A stretch of 64,000 nucleotides of DNA. Source: Limosilactobacillus reuteri (GTDB taxonomy: Bacteria; Bacillota; Bacilli; Lactobacillales; Lactobacillaceae). Shown here piece by piece: positions 25,491 through 34,755 of this stretch. Position 1 is the first letter of the stretch; the number at the start of each line of letters is the position of its first letter. The stretch is from positions 175,001-239,000 of the forward strand of contig NZ_CP139478.1 in the NCBI RefSeq assembly GCF_034259105.1, written 5' to 3'. Position numbers and translations under genes: made by a program. The notes beneath the pieces are model-generated. The model searched no databases, had not been told where the DNA came from, and saw only the letters and a list, made by a program, of their open reading frames with translations.

Positions 25491-28340
25491 ATGGACAATT
25501 CAGTGCTGCAAGACGCAATTTTGAATGGACTTATTAGTACTCAATATCAAGGTAATACGCTGCTAGGTCCGCAATTATTAACCAATAACCAATCATCGAC
25601 AATTTGGCAAACGTTACGGCACGAATTGCTGTCATGTAAAAACTTTACGTGGTCAGTCGCCTTTATTACGTTAGATATGTTGGTTCCATTTAAGGCAGTG
25701 ATGGCTGACTTAGCACAGCGGGGGGTACAAGGGACGATCATTACCAGTGATTACTTAAATTTTAATCACCCCGCGATGTTTGAAGAACTGCAAAAAATTC
25801 CTAATTTAACGGTCAAGATTGCTGATCTTAATGGGTTTCATACTAAGGGGTATTTATTTGATCATGGGAAATATCAGACCGTAATTATTGGGAGTGCTAA
25901 TTTTACACGGTCTGCTTTGTTAGTTAATAAGGAGTGGAATTTGAAATTAAGCTCCCACCAAGAAGGAAGCCTTTTTCAACAACTAACGGCGGAATTGAAT
26001 GCTGTTAAACATGAGAGTACTGTTCTAACGTCAGAGTGGATTGCGGAGTATCGCAAGAATTGGCAACCACCAAAGACTAGGGTGACGCAACCGGAAAAAT
26101 TAAAACCAATTGAACCTAATCAAATGCAACAGGCCGCTTTAGGACAATTAAGCAATCTGATAAAAACTGGCGCTAAAAAAGGGCTGGTAGTTTCAGCAAC
26201 GGGAACCGGAAAAACATATCTGGGAGCGTTTGCGGTCAAGAAATATCAGCCGCGCCGTTTCTTATATATTGTTCATCGAGAACAAATTGCCAAAAAATCG
26301 TTAGCTAGTTTTCGACGAGTTATCGGCGGAAAGAAAAATGATTATGGATTGCTGACAGGTAATCGACATGATTGGAATGCTAAATATTTATTTGCAACTG
26401 TTCAAACACTAAGCCAACAAGCAGTGCTGGATAAGCTCAAAGCTACCGAATTTGACTACATTTTGATCGATGAGGCCCATCGTGCAGCAGCACCTAGTTA
26501 TCAACGAATTTTAAACCACTTTATGCCGCAATTTTGGTTGGGGATGACTGCAACCCCTGAACGAATGGACAATCAAGACGTCTTTAAACTGTTTGATTAT
26601 CATTTAGCCTATGAAATTCGGCTGAAAGATGCATTGGCTGCTAAAATGTTAGCACCATTCCATTACGTGGGGGTTACTGATTATGAAGTTGATGGAGAAG
26701 TTATTACTGAGACTTCTAAGTTAAACCAATTGATTGCTTCGAAACGGGTTAATTATGTTCTTAACCAATTAGACTATTATGGATATTGTGGCGATCAGCC
26801 TCGTGGATTAGTATTTTGTAGTCGGCAGGCGGAGGCAAAAGAATTAGCAGTCCAATTTAACGCGGCTAACCATCCTGCGATTGCATTGACAAATCAAAGT
26901 AGTAGTCAAGAGCGAGCAAAGGCAGTTGAGCAATTAGAGGCAGGAAAGATTGAGTATATCATTACCGTTGATCTTTTTAATGAAGGGGTCGACATTCCAT
27001 CAGTAAATCAGATTGTAATGATGCGCAATACCCAATCACCAATTGTCTTTACCCAACAACTCGGGCGCGGATTGCGTCAATATCCTGGTAAAGATTTTGT
27101 GACAGTTATTGATTTTATTGGAAATTACCAGCATAACTACATGATTCCTCTTGCGCTTAATCAGGATAATAGTCGTAGTAAGGATCTAGCGCGCCGTGAA
27201 GTCAAGGTACCAACGAATTTTGATGTTTCAACCATTAACTTTACGAAGGTTGCCGAAGAACAAATTTTAGCCTCCCTTGATAAAGTTAAATTGGACTCGA
27301 TGCGTGAATTGCGGCAAGCATACCATGATTTAACTAACCAACTAGGGAGAACACCATTGTTGGATGACTTTTATCGTTATGGTTCTGTTGATCCCCGAGT
27401 ATTTGCGCAAAATTCCCAACTCAACCATTATGGTGACTTTTTAGAAAAAATGGGGATAGAACTTAAATTAACTAATTATGAGCGTCAAGTACTAGCCTTT
27501 TTAACTAAAGAGCTGCTTAACGGTAAACGGCCACATGAATTGATTCTCCTTCAATGCTTACTTCGCGGTACGTGTTCAATTGATGCTTTTAAAGCAGAAC
27601 TAGAGCAACAAAATATTCGCGTTACACCAGCTGTTTTACAATCAGTTGATGATATTTTAAGCTTGCAATTCTTTAATGTAAAAGCTGGTAAACAGTTAAA
27701 AAAGGATCAGTATGGCGGACAGCCGATTGTTGACCATCCAGATTTATTAACATATCAGTTAAATTCAAAAATTCGAGCAGGACTAGAAAGTCACAATGAT
27801 TTCAAGCGCTTGTTTACCGATGTATTAACAACGGGCCTTGAAATCGCCAAGCAATATGATCTCAAGCAAGCATTTACCCTTTATCAGCAATATGATCGAA
27901 AAGATGTTTGTCGCTTATTAAACTGGCCCCTCGACGTAAGTGCTCCGTTATATGGGTATCGGGTGGCAGAAGATGTGTGTCCGATTTTCATTACCTACCA
28001 TAAGGATGCAGAAGAAAAAAGAAACGCTATCTATAATAATCAACTCCAAGATGGCCGTTCGTTGCGCTGGTACACACGGACACCTCGCCATCTTTCATCT
28101 GATGAGGTGCAGCGGTTGCTTGCGGGAGTAAAAGAGGGTAAACCACAAGTAAAGTTACACTTATTTGTAAAACAGAGCGATGCAGTTGGCAAAGAATTTT
28201 ATTATTTAGGTCCTGCTTATATTCAACCGGACTCCGTAAGAGAAGAATTAGTTGGTCCAAAGAAAAAAGCGGCAGTGGGAATGGATTTAGTCTTAGAACA
28301 TCCGCTGACACCAACCATGATGAACCTATTAGCAATGTAA
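25491..28340 (+). CDS. PLD-like nuclease, superfamily 2 helicase and DUF3427-type protein
   Basis: 949 aa from the ATG at 25491, with AAAGGTGG seven bases upstream. Order of parts: a phospholipase D-like domain (about residues 20-170) with FHTKGYLFDHGK and IIGSANFTRSAL, then an SF2 helicase core with Walker A SATGTGKTYLG (near 235), DEAHR (near 330), TATPER (near 355) and motif VI QQLGRGLRQY (near 530), then a long C-terminal DUF3427-like region from about 580. One visible HxK-type PLD motif suggests dimeric catalysis. Such fusions are thought to act in DNA repair or defence against foreign DNA. No partner genes are adjacent. Confidence 0.85.
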   Translation: MDNSVLQDAILNGLISTQYQGNTLLGPQLLTNNQSSTIWQTLRHELLSCKNFTWSVAFITLDMLVPFKAVMADLAQRGVQGTIITSDYLNFNHPAMFEELQKIPNLTVKIADLNGFHTKGYLFDHGKYQTVIIGSANFTRSALLVNKEWNLKLSSHQEGSLFQQLTAELNAVKHESTVLTSEWIAEYRKNWQPPKTRVTQPEKLKPIEPNQMQQAALGQLSNLIKTGAKKGLVVSATGTGKTYLGAFAVKKYQPRRFLYIVHREQIAKKSLASFRRVIGGKKNDYGLLTGNRHDWNAKYLFATVQTLSQQAVLDKLKATEFDYILIDEAHRAAAPSYQRILNHFMPQFWLGMTATPERMDNQDVFKLFDYHLAYEIRLKDALAAKMLAPFHYVGVTDYEVDGEVITETSKLNQLIASKRVNYVLNQLDYYGYCGDQPRGLVFCSRQAEAKELAVQFNAANHPAIALTNQSSSQERAKAVEQLEAGKIEYIITVDLFNEGVDIPSVNQIVMMRNTQSPIVFTQQLGRGLRQYPGKDFVTVIDFIGNYQHNYMIPLALNQDNSRSKDLARREVKVPTNFDVSTINFTKVAEEQILASLDKVKLDSMRELRQAYHDLTNQLGRTPLLDDFYRYGSVDPRVFAQNSQLNHYGDFLEKMGIELKLTNYERQVLAFLTKELLNGKRPHELILLQCLLRGTCSIDAFKAELEQQNIRVTPAVLQSVDDILSLQFFNVKAGKQLKKDQYGGQPIVDHPDLLTYQLNSKIRAGLESHNDFKRLFTDVLTTGLEIAKQYDLKQAFTLYQQYDRKDVCRLLNWPLDVSAPLYGYRVAEDVCPIFITYHKDAEEKRNAIYNNQLQDGRSLRWYTRTPRHLSSDEVQRLLAGVKEGKPQVKLHLFVKQSDAVGKEFYYLGPAYIQPDSVREELVGPKKKAAVGMDLVLEHPLTPTMMNLLAM

Positions 28341-28364
28341 ACGTAACCATATTACTTTTATTTT

Positions 28365-29643
28365 GGTGGATTATAGAATGAAGTTAGCCACCCAGTTGGT
28401 GGTAAATAAAAAACGCCATTCGGCGTGACATCAGGTATCATATTAAGTGAACCAAACCTATATGAAAGGATGTCCGTCAAATGACGCACTTAAATGATAC
28501 CATGTCTACTAGTTTATTGACTACTCATAAAAAGAATGCTCATCTTACTAAAGAAGAACGTGTGATGATTGCGACTTTAAAGTCGCAAGGACTTTCCAAT
28601 CGCGCAATTGGTCGCCAATTAGGAGTTAATCATCAAACAATTAATAACGAGCTCAACCGTGGTACGGTCCGCCAACTTCGTCGTCAAAAATCTAATGGTA
28701 AGATTTACGAATATTCTTACTACATCTATAGTTATGAAGCTGGTCAGGCCACATATCTTGAACATCACCGCCATTCTGGTCGTCGTCGCTTATATTATTC
28801 TTCAAAGCAATTTTTACGATTAGCTGATCAGCTAATGCTTGGTGAGTTTGACGACCACCATTACTCCCCACAAGCGGTTATTTATAAGGCTCGAGATTTA
28901 ATGAATGATGGCACCCTGATCCCAAAGTCGGTTGTAACTTTATATCAATGGATTAATGAGGGTGTGCTTCGTACGTCCAATTTAGACCTCTTTGAAAAAC
29001 CTAAACGTAAGCATCATCGAACTCATCCGCAAGCTAAAAGGTGCTTAGGGCCTAATATTGCTCAACGACCTCAAACTGCGGACCAACGGTCCGAAATTGG
29101 CCATTGGGAACTAGATACAGTTCAGGGACAGAAAAACGGTAATGACAGTGTTGTACTAGTAATGACTGATCGCCTTTCACGAGTTAATATCACGAGTAAA
29201 ATTGCTGGTAAAACTGCGCATGCAGTAAATCAGTTCTTTATAAATTTACGCCAGAAAATGGGCACAGATGCTTACTATCGCATCTTTAAGACAATAACCT
29301 CTGACAACGGTTCAGAATTTAGTGAGTTAACACAAGTTCACGATCATGTTTTCTATGCTGATCCGTATTCCCCTTGGGAACGTGGATCCAATGAGATCAA
29401 TAACCGGTTTCTCCGCAAGGAGATTACCAAAGGTGAAGCTATAAATAACTATAGTAGTGCTCAGATCATAGCGACTAATGATTGGATGAATCACTATCCA
29501 CGAGCTATGTTTAATGGACATTCGTCAATGGATATCTATCGTAAGGCCTTCTACCAAGAGATATCACAGCTCCATCAACCAATAATCAATTGGTCAGTAT
29601 TATTTATTTGAGTCCAGTGGCTAACTTATTCTTGAAATTTAGG
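28365..29643 (+). mobile_element. IS30-type element, copy B
   Basis: 1279 bp, same ends as copies A and C (GGTGGATTATAG ... GAAATTTAGG). It lies 24 bases after the helicase stop codon and 30 bases before the small coiled-coil gene, possibly separating that gene from its promoter. No long target duplication is visible. Confidence 0.9.
28481..29611 (+). CDS. IS30-family transposase (copy B)
   Basis: 376 aa, intact, identical to the copy at 53635 as read and differing from copy A by one residue (TDAYYRIF). Carries the same helix-turn-helix and DDE motifs (GHWELDTVQG, TSDNGSEF, WERGSNEINNR). Confidence 0.95.
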   Translation: MTHLNDTMSTSLLTTHKKNAHLTKEERVMIATLKSQGLSNRAIGRQLGVNHQTINNELNRGTVRQLRRQKSNGKIYEYSYYIYSYEAGQATYLEHHRHSGRRRLYYSSKQFLRLADQLMLGEFDDHHYSPQAVIYKARDLMNDGTLIPKSVVTLYQWINEGVLRTSNLDLFEKPKRKHHRTHPQAKRCLGPNIAQRPQTADQRSEIGHWELDTVQGQKNGNDSVVLVMTDRLSRVNITSKIAGKTAHAVNQFFINLRQKMGTDAYYRIFKTITSDNGSEFSELTQVHDHVFYADPYSPWERGSNEINNRFLRKEITKGEAINNYSSAQIIATNDWMNHYPRAMFNGHSSMDIYRKAFYQEISQLHQPIINWSVLFI

Positions 29644-29673
29644 TAATTAAAGAAGTAGAAAGAAGATGATATT

Positions 29674-29958
29674 ATGGCAAAAGGAAAGGTAAAAACTAGC
29701 GATAAGCGTTCAGTTCGGGATGTTAAATTAGATGAATTGGCTGGCTTATTAAATGAATTTGACGTTAATACAATGGGAGCATTAGTAAAGTCCTTAAAGA
29801 AGAGTCAAAAGAAGAGTAAACAAAGTAAGAAAGATGAATTACGTGATACTATTGAGCGGCAACAAGAACGTATCGATGAACAAAAAGACACGATTGATCA
29901 ACTTAACAATCATATTTCTAAACTAATTGATCGTCTTGATAATAAGCTGATCGAGTAG
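29674..29958 (+). CDS. Small coiled-coil protein with its 3' end altered by an intron
   Basis: 94 aa, highly charged: a basic N-terminal region (SLKKSQKKSKQSKKDE) followed by a heptad-like helix (RDTIERQQERIDEQKDTI, DQLNNHISKLIDRLDNKL). The ATG follows AAGAAGATGATATT. The last three codons come from the minus-strand intron starting at 29950; joining the flanks of the intron gives ...DNKL followed by TAG, so the ancestral protein was 92 aa. The intron is antisense to this gene, so splicing cannot restore it. The function is unknown; the change is small and probably harmless. Confidence 0.7.
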   Translation: MAKGKVKTSDKRSVRDVKLDELAGLLNEFDVNTMGALVKSLKKSQKKSKQSKKDELRDTIERQQERIDEQKDTIDQLNNHISKLIDRLDNKLIE

Positions 29959-31859
29959 GAGATAATTGATTAGTTCAATTATCGACCTCTCACACCACCG
30001 TACGTACGGTTCCGTATACGGCGGTTCGACAACTTAATCACATTGAATTGACTGGAGCGTCTTGGACATATTCATAAGTCCGAGTTGTTCCAGTTTTCTA
30101 TTAGTTAGAGAATAGCTCAAGGTCTTACTATGTGCAGTTCGCCAGTAGCCCTTTCGGGTACTAGCGAAGACATATGCATCACGCTGGGACATCCCCAACT
30201 TCTGTAAGTTAGTTACCTTAGTTTTAAACTTTTTCCATTGCTTCCAAATATACTGCCTTATTCGGACCCTCAACCACTTGTCAAGGCGTTGAATAAAGTT
30301 AGTTAGTTTCCCAATTGAGTAGTACTGAAGCCACCCACGCATTTTTCGATGAATTTCTTCAAACATTCTTGTCAGAGATATTCCACGATTACGTTTAGTT
30401 AATAACTTCAGTGCTTTCTTTACTCGTTGTTGCGATTGTTTAGCTGGACGGGCGTAGGCCCCATTGTGGTCTACACCCAACGAAAAGCCAAGAAACTTCA
30501 ACCGTAGCGGGCTACCGACTTTGGTTTTATCTGGGTTCACTTTAACTTTCAAGCGCTTTTCTAGAAACTGGGTAATGCTTCGCATTACTCGTTCTCCGGC
30601 TCGTTGACTTTTAACATAGATGTTACAATCATCCGCATAGCGCACAAAGTGGTGACCACGTCTAGTCAACTCTTCGTCCAACTCATTTAGATAGATGTTC
30701 GCCAGTAGTGGTGACAATGGCCCTCCTTGTGGGGTTCCTTTTTCACTCTTAGCGAAAAGCCCATGGTCTAAGACTCCGCTAGTTAGAAACTTACGAATGA
30801 GTCTTAGTGTCCATGGGTCATCAATATATTGTTGGAGATACTTAATCATCAAGTCATGATTAACGTTATCAAAATAGGCTTTTAGGTCTAAGTCGACAAC
30901 TCTTCGATAACCTTGATTATAAAGATCTACTACTTTTGAAATAGCGTCATGGGCCCCACGGTGGGGACGGAAGCCAAAGCTATTATCAGAGAAAATACGC
31001 TCAAAGATAGGCGTAAGAATTTGGGCTACAGCTTGTTGAACCATTCGGTCCACCACCGTTGGTATTCCAAGTCTTCTTACTCCACCATTAGGCTTCGGAA
31101 TTTCTACCCGTTTGACTGGAGCTGGTTTATACTTGCCCTCACGCAAACTAGCGATCAGTTCCGTCTTATTTTCTCTGAGATATGGCAGAAGGTCATTGAC
31201 TGTCATATCGTCAACGCCTGCTGCTCCTTTATTTCTCTTAACTCGCAAATAAGCCTGATTAAGGTTATTGCGATCCAAGACCAGGTCTTGGATAGTGACA
31301 CTCATACCTTTACCTTCACCATAACCGGTACTACGCGCCCTTGTGTACTTTCGGTTTTCCAAACCTATCCTCGACAAGCGGTCAGCTTGTTGTTCTGTTT
31401 TCTGCGATTGTCGCACCTGATTACACCTCCGATATAAGTTACAAGTTATTGTCGTTCAGTCCTTCATCTGATTATTCAAACTACTATGACCTCGGCTGAC
31501 TTCTGGCTTACTCAACACTGCATCACTGCACCGCTTGTTTCTGTGGAAATTAAACTTATTCCTCTTGTCGGAAACGTGTAGGCCAGATCTCCCCGGGTAA
31601 GAATATTAGCTTTCGTACCATGTCATCGTTAGCTTTACTGAGACCAACTTCGAGTAGTATTGGACTTCAACTTGTCTAGCAGCCTTATCCAGTTAATTCC
31701 AGCCTTATAGCTACTTCTTGTTCATCGATGCAGTACTTTGCCTTAGACTTCCTTCAGATTCCACCTCACGGTGGACACCCTTGTCCTCAGCTCATGGTTC
31801 CGACTACTACGGCCCATAGCGGACTTTCACCACCTAGCTAATACCCATGCCGGGCGCAC
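29950..31859 (-). mobile_element. Group IIC intron, copy 3 (minus strand)
   Basis: 1910 bases, reverse orientation relative to the other copies. On the minus strand it begins right after the terminator of the RclA-like gene. The 3' end overlaps the last codons of the small gene at 29674. Its reverse transcriptase is intact. Confidence 0.93.
30034..31416 (-). CDS. ltrA: Group II intron reverse transcriptase/maturase
   Basis: 460 aa, intact, identical to copy 4 as read. RT active site YADD, GTPQGGPLSPLL and the maturase segment MRGWLQYYSIG are present. GTG start behind GGAGGTG. Likely a functional source of RT for all four introns. Confidence 0.95.
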   Translation of the reverse strand: MRQSQKTEQQADRLSRIGLENRKYTRARSTGYGEGKGMSVTIQDLVLDRNNLNQAYLRVKRNKGAAGVDDMTVNDLLPYLRENKTELIASLREGKYKPAPVKRVEIPKPNGGVRRLGIPTVVDRMVQQAVAQILTPIFERIFSDNSFGFRPHRGAHDAISKVVDLYNQGYRRVVDLDLKAYFDNVNHDLMIKYLQQYIDDPWTLRLIRKFLTSGVLDHGLFAKSEKGTPQGGPLSPLLANIYLNELDEELTRRGHHFVRYADDCNIYVKSQRAGERVMRSITQFLEKRLKVKVNPDKTKVGSPLRLKFLGFSLGVDHNGAYARPAKQSQQRVKKALKLLTKRNRGISLTRMFEEIHRKMRGWLQYYSIGKLTNFIQRLDKWLRVRIRQYIWKQWKKFKTKVTNLQKLGMSQRDAYVFASTRKGYWRTAHSKTLSYSLTNRKLEQLGLMNMSKTLQSIQCD

Positions 31860-31864
31860 TAGAA

Positions 31865-31903
31865 AAATGGTCGGGAAAAATTAAAATTTTTCACCGACCA
31901 TTT
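31865..31903. terminator. Bidirectional terminator of the RclA-like gene
   Basis: AAATGGTCGG and CCGACCATTT form the base of a long hairpin extended by GAAAAATT/AATTTTTC. On the minus strand it is followed by TTTTTCTA and then the intron. Before the intron inserted it also lay directly after the small gene ending at 29949. Confidence 0.85.
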
Positions 31904-31907
31904 ATTA

Positions 31908-33260
31908 TTATTTGTTATTTACTGGCTGTTTAAATAAATCATTGAATGCTTCACTGATTGTTGGGTGCGTATAGATTTGGTCCCGAAGCATTTGATAGGG
32001 GAGTTTTGCCCGCATTGCAAGAACAATCATGTTGATAATTTCTTGCGCTTCCTGGACATAAAGGGTAGCCCCAATAATTAAGTTCGTTTGTGGATCGACT
32101 AATACCTTAAGCAGTCCACGGGTATCCTTTAATACTTTTGCTTTTGGAATTGCAGCAGCAGGCATCTTAAAGAGCAGGTAATCTTTCCCTTGTTTTTGCG
32201 CCTCTTTTTCCGTTAAGCCGACTTGTGCAAGGGAAGGTTCGATAAAGACGTTAGTAGGAACAATTAAACGATCACTAACTCGCCGTTCCTTATTACCGAA
32301 TAATTCATCTTTAATGATTCGGAAGTCGTCAAGTGAGATGTAAGTAAATTGGGGACCACCTTTAACATCCCCAATTGCCCACACATCAGGCACACTGGTA
32401 TGGAGGAGGTCATCGACAACAATCGCTCCGTTTTTAGCGACCTTAATATCTGTGTTTTGCAAATCAAGGTCTGCCGTTGCAGGTTTCCGTCCGGTTGCCA
32501 CTAAAATTTTATCAGCGAAAATGGTTGTTTCACGATTATCCGCTTTAGCAAAAGTGATCGCAGCTTGCTCATCTTGTTCGCTAATTGCTTTAATATCAAC
32601 CCCAACTTCAAAGCGAACCCCGTTATCCTTAAAGTTTTGAATTACCATTTCTGCTACATCATCATCTTCACGTGGTAGTAAAGTCTGATGGTGATCAAGA
32701 ACCGTGACGTGTGAGCCAAAGGAAGTGAACATATTTGCGAATTCAAGGCCAATATAACCGCCACCGATAATCACGAGTTCACGCGGTAACTTAGGCTGCT
32801 CCATTGCTTGGGTAGAATTCATGAGAAATGGACTATTCTTCAATCCAGGAATATCAGGGATGGTTGGTGTTGCGCCAGTATTGATAAAAATACGGTCACC
32901 CTTGTAGGAAAGAGTTTGCCCATCTGGCGTTTGCACATCAATCGTGTGGTTACCAGTAAAATGAGCAGTTCCATCTAAGACAGTGATATTATCTTCACTT
33001 GCTAACATTTGATAATTTTTTTGGCGGAGTTGGGAAGTCATCACATTTTTCCCATCGACCGCGTCCTCAAATGAGGTTCCATGAGCAGCTTCAATAATTA
33101 GCCGTTTGGAGGGGAGACAGGCAATGTTAATGCAGGTTCCTCCATACATTTGCTTCGATTTTTCAATAACAAGAACTTGTTCTCCGTGTTGAGCGAGAAA
33201 CTTTGCGAGTGTTTTTCCGCCCTTGCCAAATCCGATAATAATATTTTTGACTGTTTCCAT
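31908..33260 (-). CDS. rclA: RclA-like FAD-dependent pyridine nucleotide-disulfide oxidoreductase
   Basis: 450 aa. N-terminal FAD motif IIGFGKGGKTLAKFLA with the redox pair in GGTCINIACLPSK (Cys near 43 and 48), the NAD(P)-binding GGGYIGLEFANMF near 170, and the C-terminal dimer interface (YTHPTISEAF) with His. The N-terminus closely follows E. coli RclA, which protects against reactive chlorine and reduces Cu(II). AAAGGAGG precedes the ATG. It is probably monocistronic, ending at a strong terminator. Mercuric reductase is a less likely alternative, as no metal-binding domain or mer gene is nearby. Confidence 0.85.
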   Translation of the reverse strand: METVKNIIIGFGKGGKTLAKFLAQHGEQVLVIEKSKQMYGGTCINIACLPSKRLIIEAAHGTSFEDAVDGKNVMTSQLRQKNYQMLASEDNITVLDGTAHFTGNHTIDVQTPDGQTLSYKGDRIFINTGATPTIPDIPGLKNSPFLMNSTQAMEQPKLPRELVIIGGGYIGLEFANMFTSFGSHVTVLDHHQTLLPREDDDVAEMVIQNFKDNGVRFEVGVDIKAISEQDEQAAITFAKADNRETTIFADKILVATGRKPATADLDLQNTDIKVAKNGAIVVDDLLHTSVPDVWAIGDVKGGPQFTYISLDDFRIIKDELFGNKERRVSDRLIVPTNVFIEPSLAQVGLTEKEAQKQGKDYLLFKMPAAAIPKAKVLKDTRGLLKVLVDPQTNLIIGATLYVQEAQEIINMIVLAMRAKLPYQMLRDQIYTHPTISEAFNDLFKQPVNNK

Positions 33261-33546
33261 TAAAAAGCCTCCAAAGTTGAAATTATTTTATGTACCTTCA
33301 AATTATACTAAGAATAAATGCTTTGTCACTTAAAACGCTTAAATAAGACAATTGTACAGTTTATATTGTATTGAACAAAATGTTAGGATGATATCGTAAA
33401 TATATTAGTCCCAACTGCAGTCAGAACTTGTATATTAAAGAAAAACGCATTAGATGAACATTGTATATTATTGATCATAGGTGGTGTTTCATCGAAATAA
33501 AACGTTTTACTAATTTATAAAAAGTTTTGATTGAAGAGAGATTATA
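33261..33546. promoter_or_regulatory. Divergent promoter region of the RclA-like and SemiSWEET genes
   Basis: The 286 bases are AT-rich and non-coding. A perfect 12-base palindrome TAAAACGTTTTA (33498-33509) lies 38 bases before the SemiSWEET start; it resembles but does not fully match a CcpA site. ATTGAAGAGAG supplies the ribosome binding site of the SemiSWEET gene. I see no clear terminator. Confidence 0.4.
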
Positions 33547-33867
33547 ATGAAAGCTGCACACTTAGTAGAACACTCCCAAAAAGCAAATGAAAAGAAGCAA
33601 GTTATTCAAGAGACCAAGTTTATCGACATCTTAAGCAAGGTTGCAACAGTTGTAGCTATTTTGATGTATGTATCTTACATTTCACAGATTAAGAATAATT
33701 TGGCCGGAAATTATGGCGCTCCTTTACAACCATTAGTGGCAGCGCTTAACTGTACGTTATGGTGCATTTATGCTTACTTCAAGCAGCAACGTGATTGGCC
33801 AGTCTTCTGGGCAAATTTCCCTGGTATTATCTTTGGCTTAATCACTTTTATCACATGTTTACACTAG
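33547..33867 (+). CDS. SemiSWEET-family sugar transporter
   Basis: 106 aa with an N-terminal cytoplasmic extension (about 25 residues) and three membrane segments forming one SWEET half: ILSKVATVVAILMYVSYISQI, PLQPLVAALNCTLWCIYAYF and ANFPGIIFGLITFIT. Such proteins dimerise to form a facilitative sugar channel. The PQ-like and WxxYAY features fit. It has its own promoter region and a strong terminator at 33869, so it is monocistronic. The sugar is unknown. Confidence 0.85.
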   Translation: MKAAHLVEHSQKANEKKQVIQETKFIDILSKVATVVAILMYVSYISQIKNNLAGNYGAPLQPLVAALNCTLWCIYAYFKQQRDWPVFWANFPGIIFGLITFITCLH

Positions 33868-33868
33868 G

Positions 33869-33916
33869 AAAAATAGGATTGCGAGAAAACAAAATTTTCT
33901 CCAGTCCTATTTTTTA
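33869..33916 (+). terminator. Terminator of the SemiSWEET gene
   Basis: AAAAATAGGA and GAGAAAA pair with TTTTCTC and TCCTATTTTTT around a short loop, followed by a T-run. Confidence 0.85.
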
Positions 33917-33975
33917 TATGCTAACTCTCAACTCTATGATATAATTAATCGAACATATGTTTAGGGGGAGTAGAG

Positions 33976-34680
33976 ATGGCAAAAGATGGGATGTCGGTAG
34001 TTCGCTTTAGTTCTTTTGCGCCGGTGACGGAGATGATTTTACAGTCGTTGCCAGCTGAGAAGAATAAAGAGGACCAGAAAGCGCCGGCCATTAAAAACTT
34101 TGATCAATTACGTCAACGATTAAATAGTCAAGCGCGATTCCTTATTTTGGACCTTAAGTTTTTTCAAGATCAGCAGAATCATCGAAATGGCGTTGCTCAG
34201 ATTGCGGGGAAGATGTTTGAAACACAAAACAGCTTTAATTACTACCTCTATGCCCAGAATATGTCTGCTGAGCGACAATTGGCCTTTTTGCGACAATATG
34301 ACCTCCGTCTTTCAGAAGTAAACGGATATGAGGTTAGACAGATTTTTAACCGGATTTTTCATTTCATTGTGGTAGAGCGGCCTGACTATATTGTGAGTTG
34401 GGATAATGGAACTGACTTTGAATCATTGAATTATGAAGCAAATCGATTAAAGATTAGGAAAGAGGACCGTCCCTGGCGTACGATTCAGTCATTAGATCTG
34501 GAAAAGCTAGTCGCTAAAGAAGTATGGAAAAGTAAAAATGGGATCAGCCTGGAAAAGATGTGTCGCTTGTTGCACCTTCCCCGGGTTAAATACCATCAAG
34601 CCCAAAATGATGTGATAGCGATTGAACAAATTTTGAAATTTTATGCTCGTGATTTAGAACGTGAATTAAATTGTCACTGA
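33976..34680 (+). CDS. DnaQ-like (DEDD fold) exonuclease homologue with altered active site
   Basis: 234 aa. The fold's three motifs can be traced: RFLILDLKFFQD (motif I, about residue 55), YIVSWDNGTDFESLNYEA (motif II, about 140) and KYHQAQNDVIAIEQI (motif III, about 210). In motif I the usual D-x-E reads D-L-K, losing one metal ligand, so nuclease activity is doubtful. GGGGGAG precedes the ATG. It may bind nucleic acid without cutting, or use another residue. It stands alone between two terminators. Confidence 0.65.
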   Translation: MAKDGMSVVRFSSFAPVTEMILQSLPAEKNKEDQKAPAIKNFDQLRQRLNSQARFLILDLKFFQDQQNHRNGVAQIAGKMFETQNSFNYYLYAQNMSAERQLAFLRQYDLRLSEVNGYEVRQIFNRIFHFIVVERPDYIVSWDNGTDFESLNYEANRLKIRKEDRPWRTIQSLDLEKLVAKEVWKSKNGISLEKMCRLLHLPRVKYHQAQNDVIAIEQILKFYARDLERELNCH

Positions 34681-34755
34681 TCGTTACCAAAATTTAAAAT
34701 TTAGTTCATGATTTATCCCGATTGACTTTTTATAATTAGTAACAATTGAAAGAAG

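Noticed and set aside
31865..31903. Terminator hairpin as part of the intron
   Set aside because: It lies outside the common 1910-base unit and is specific to this locus.
33498..33509. CcpA (cre) site before the SemiSWEET gene
   Set aside because: TAAAACGTTTTA lacks the flanking TG and CA of the consensus, so I list it only as a palindrome.
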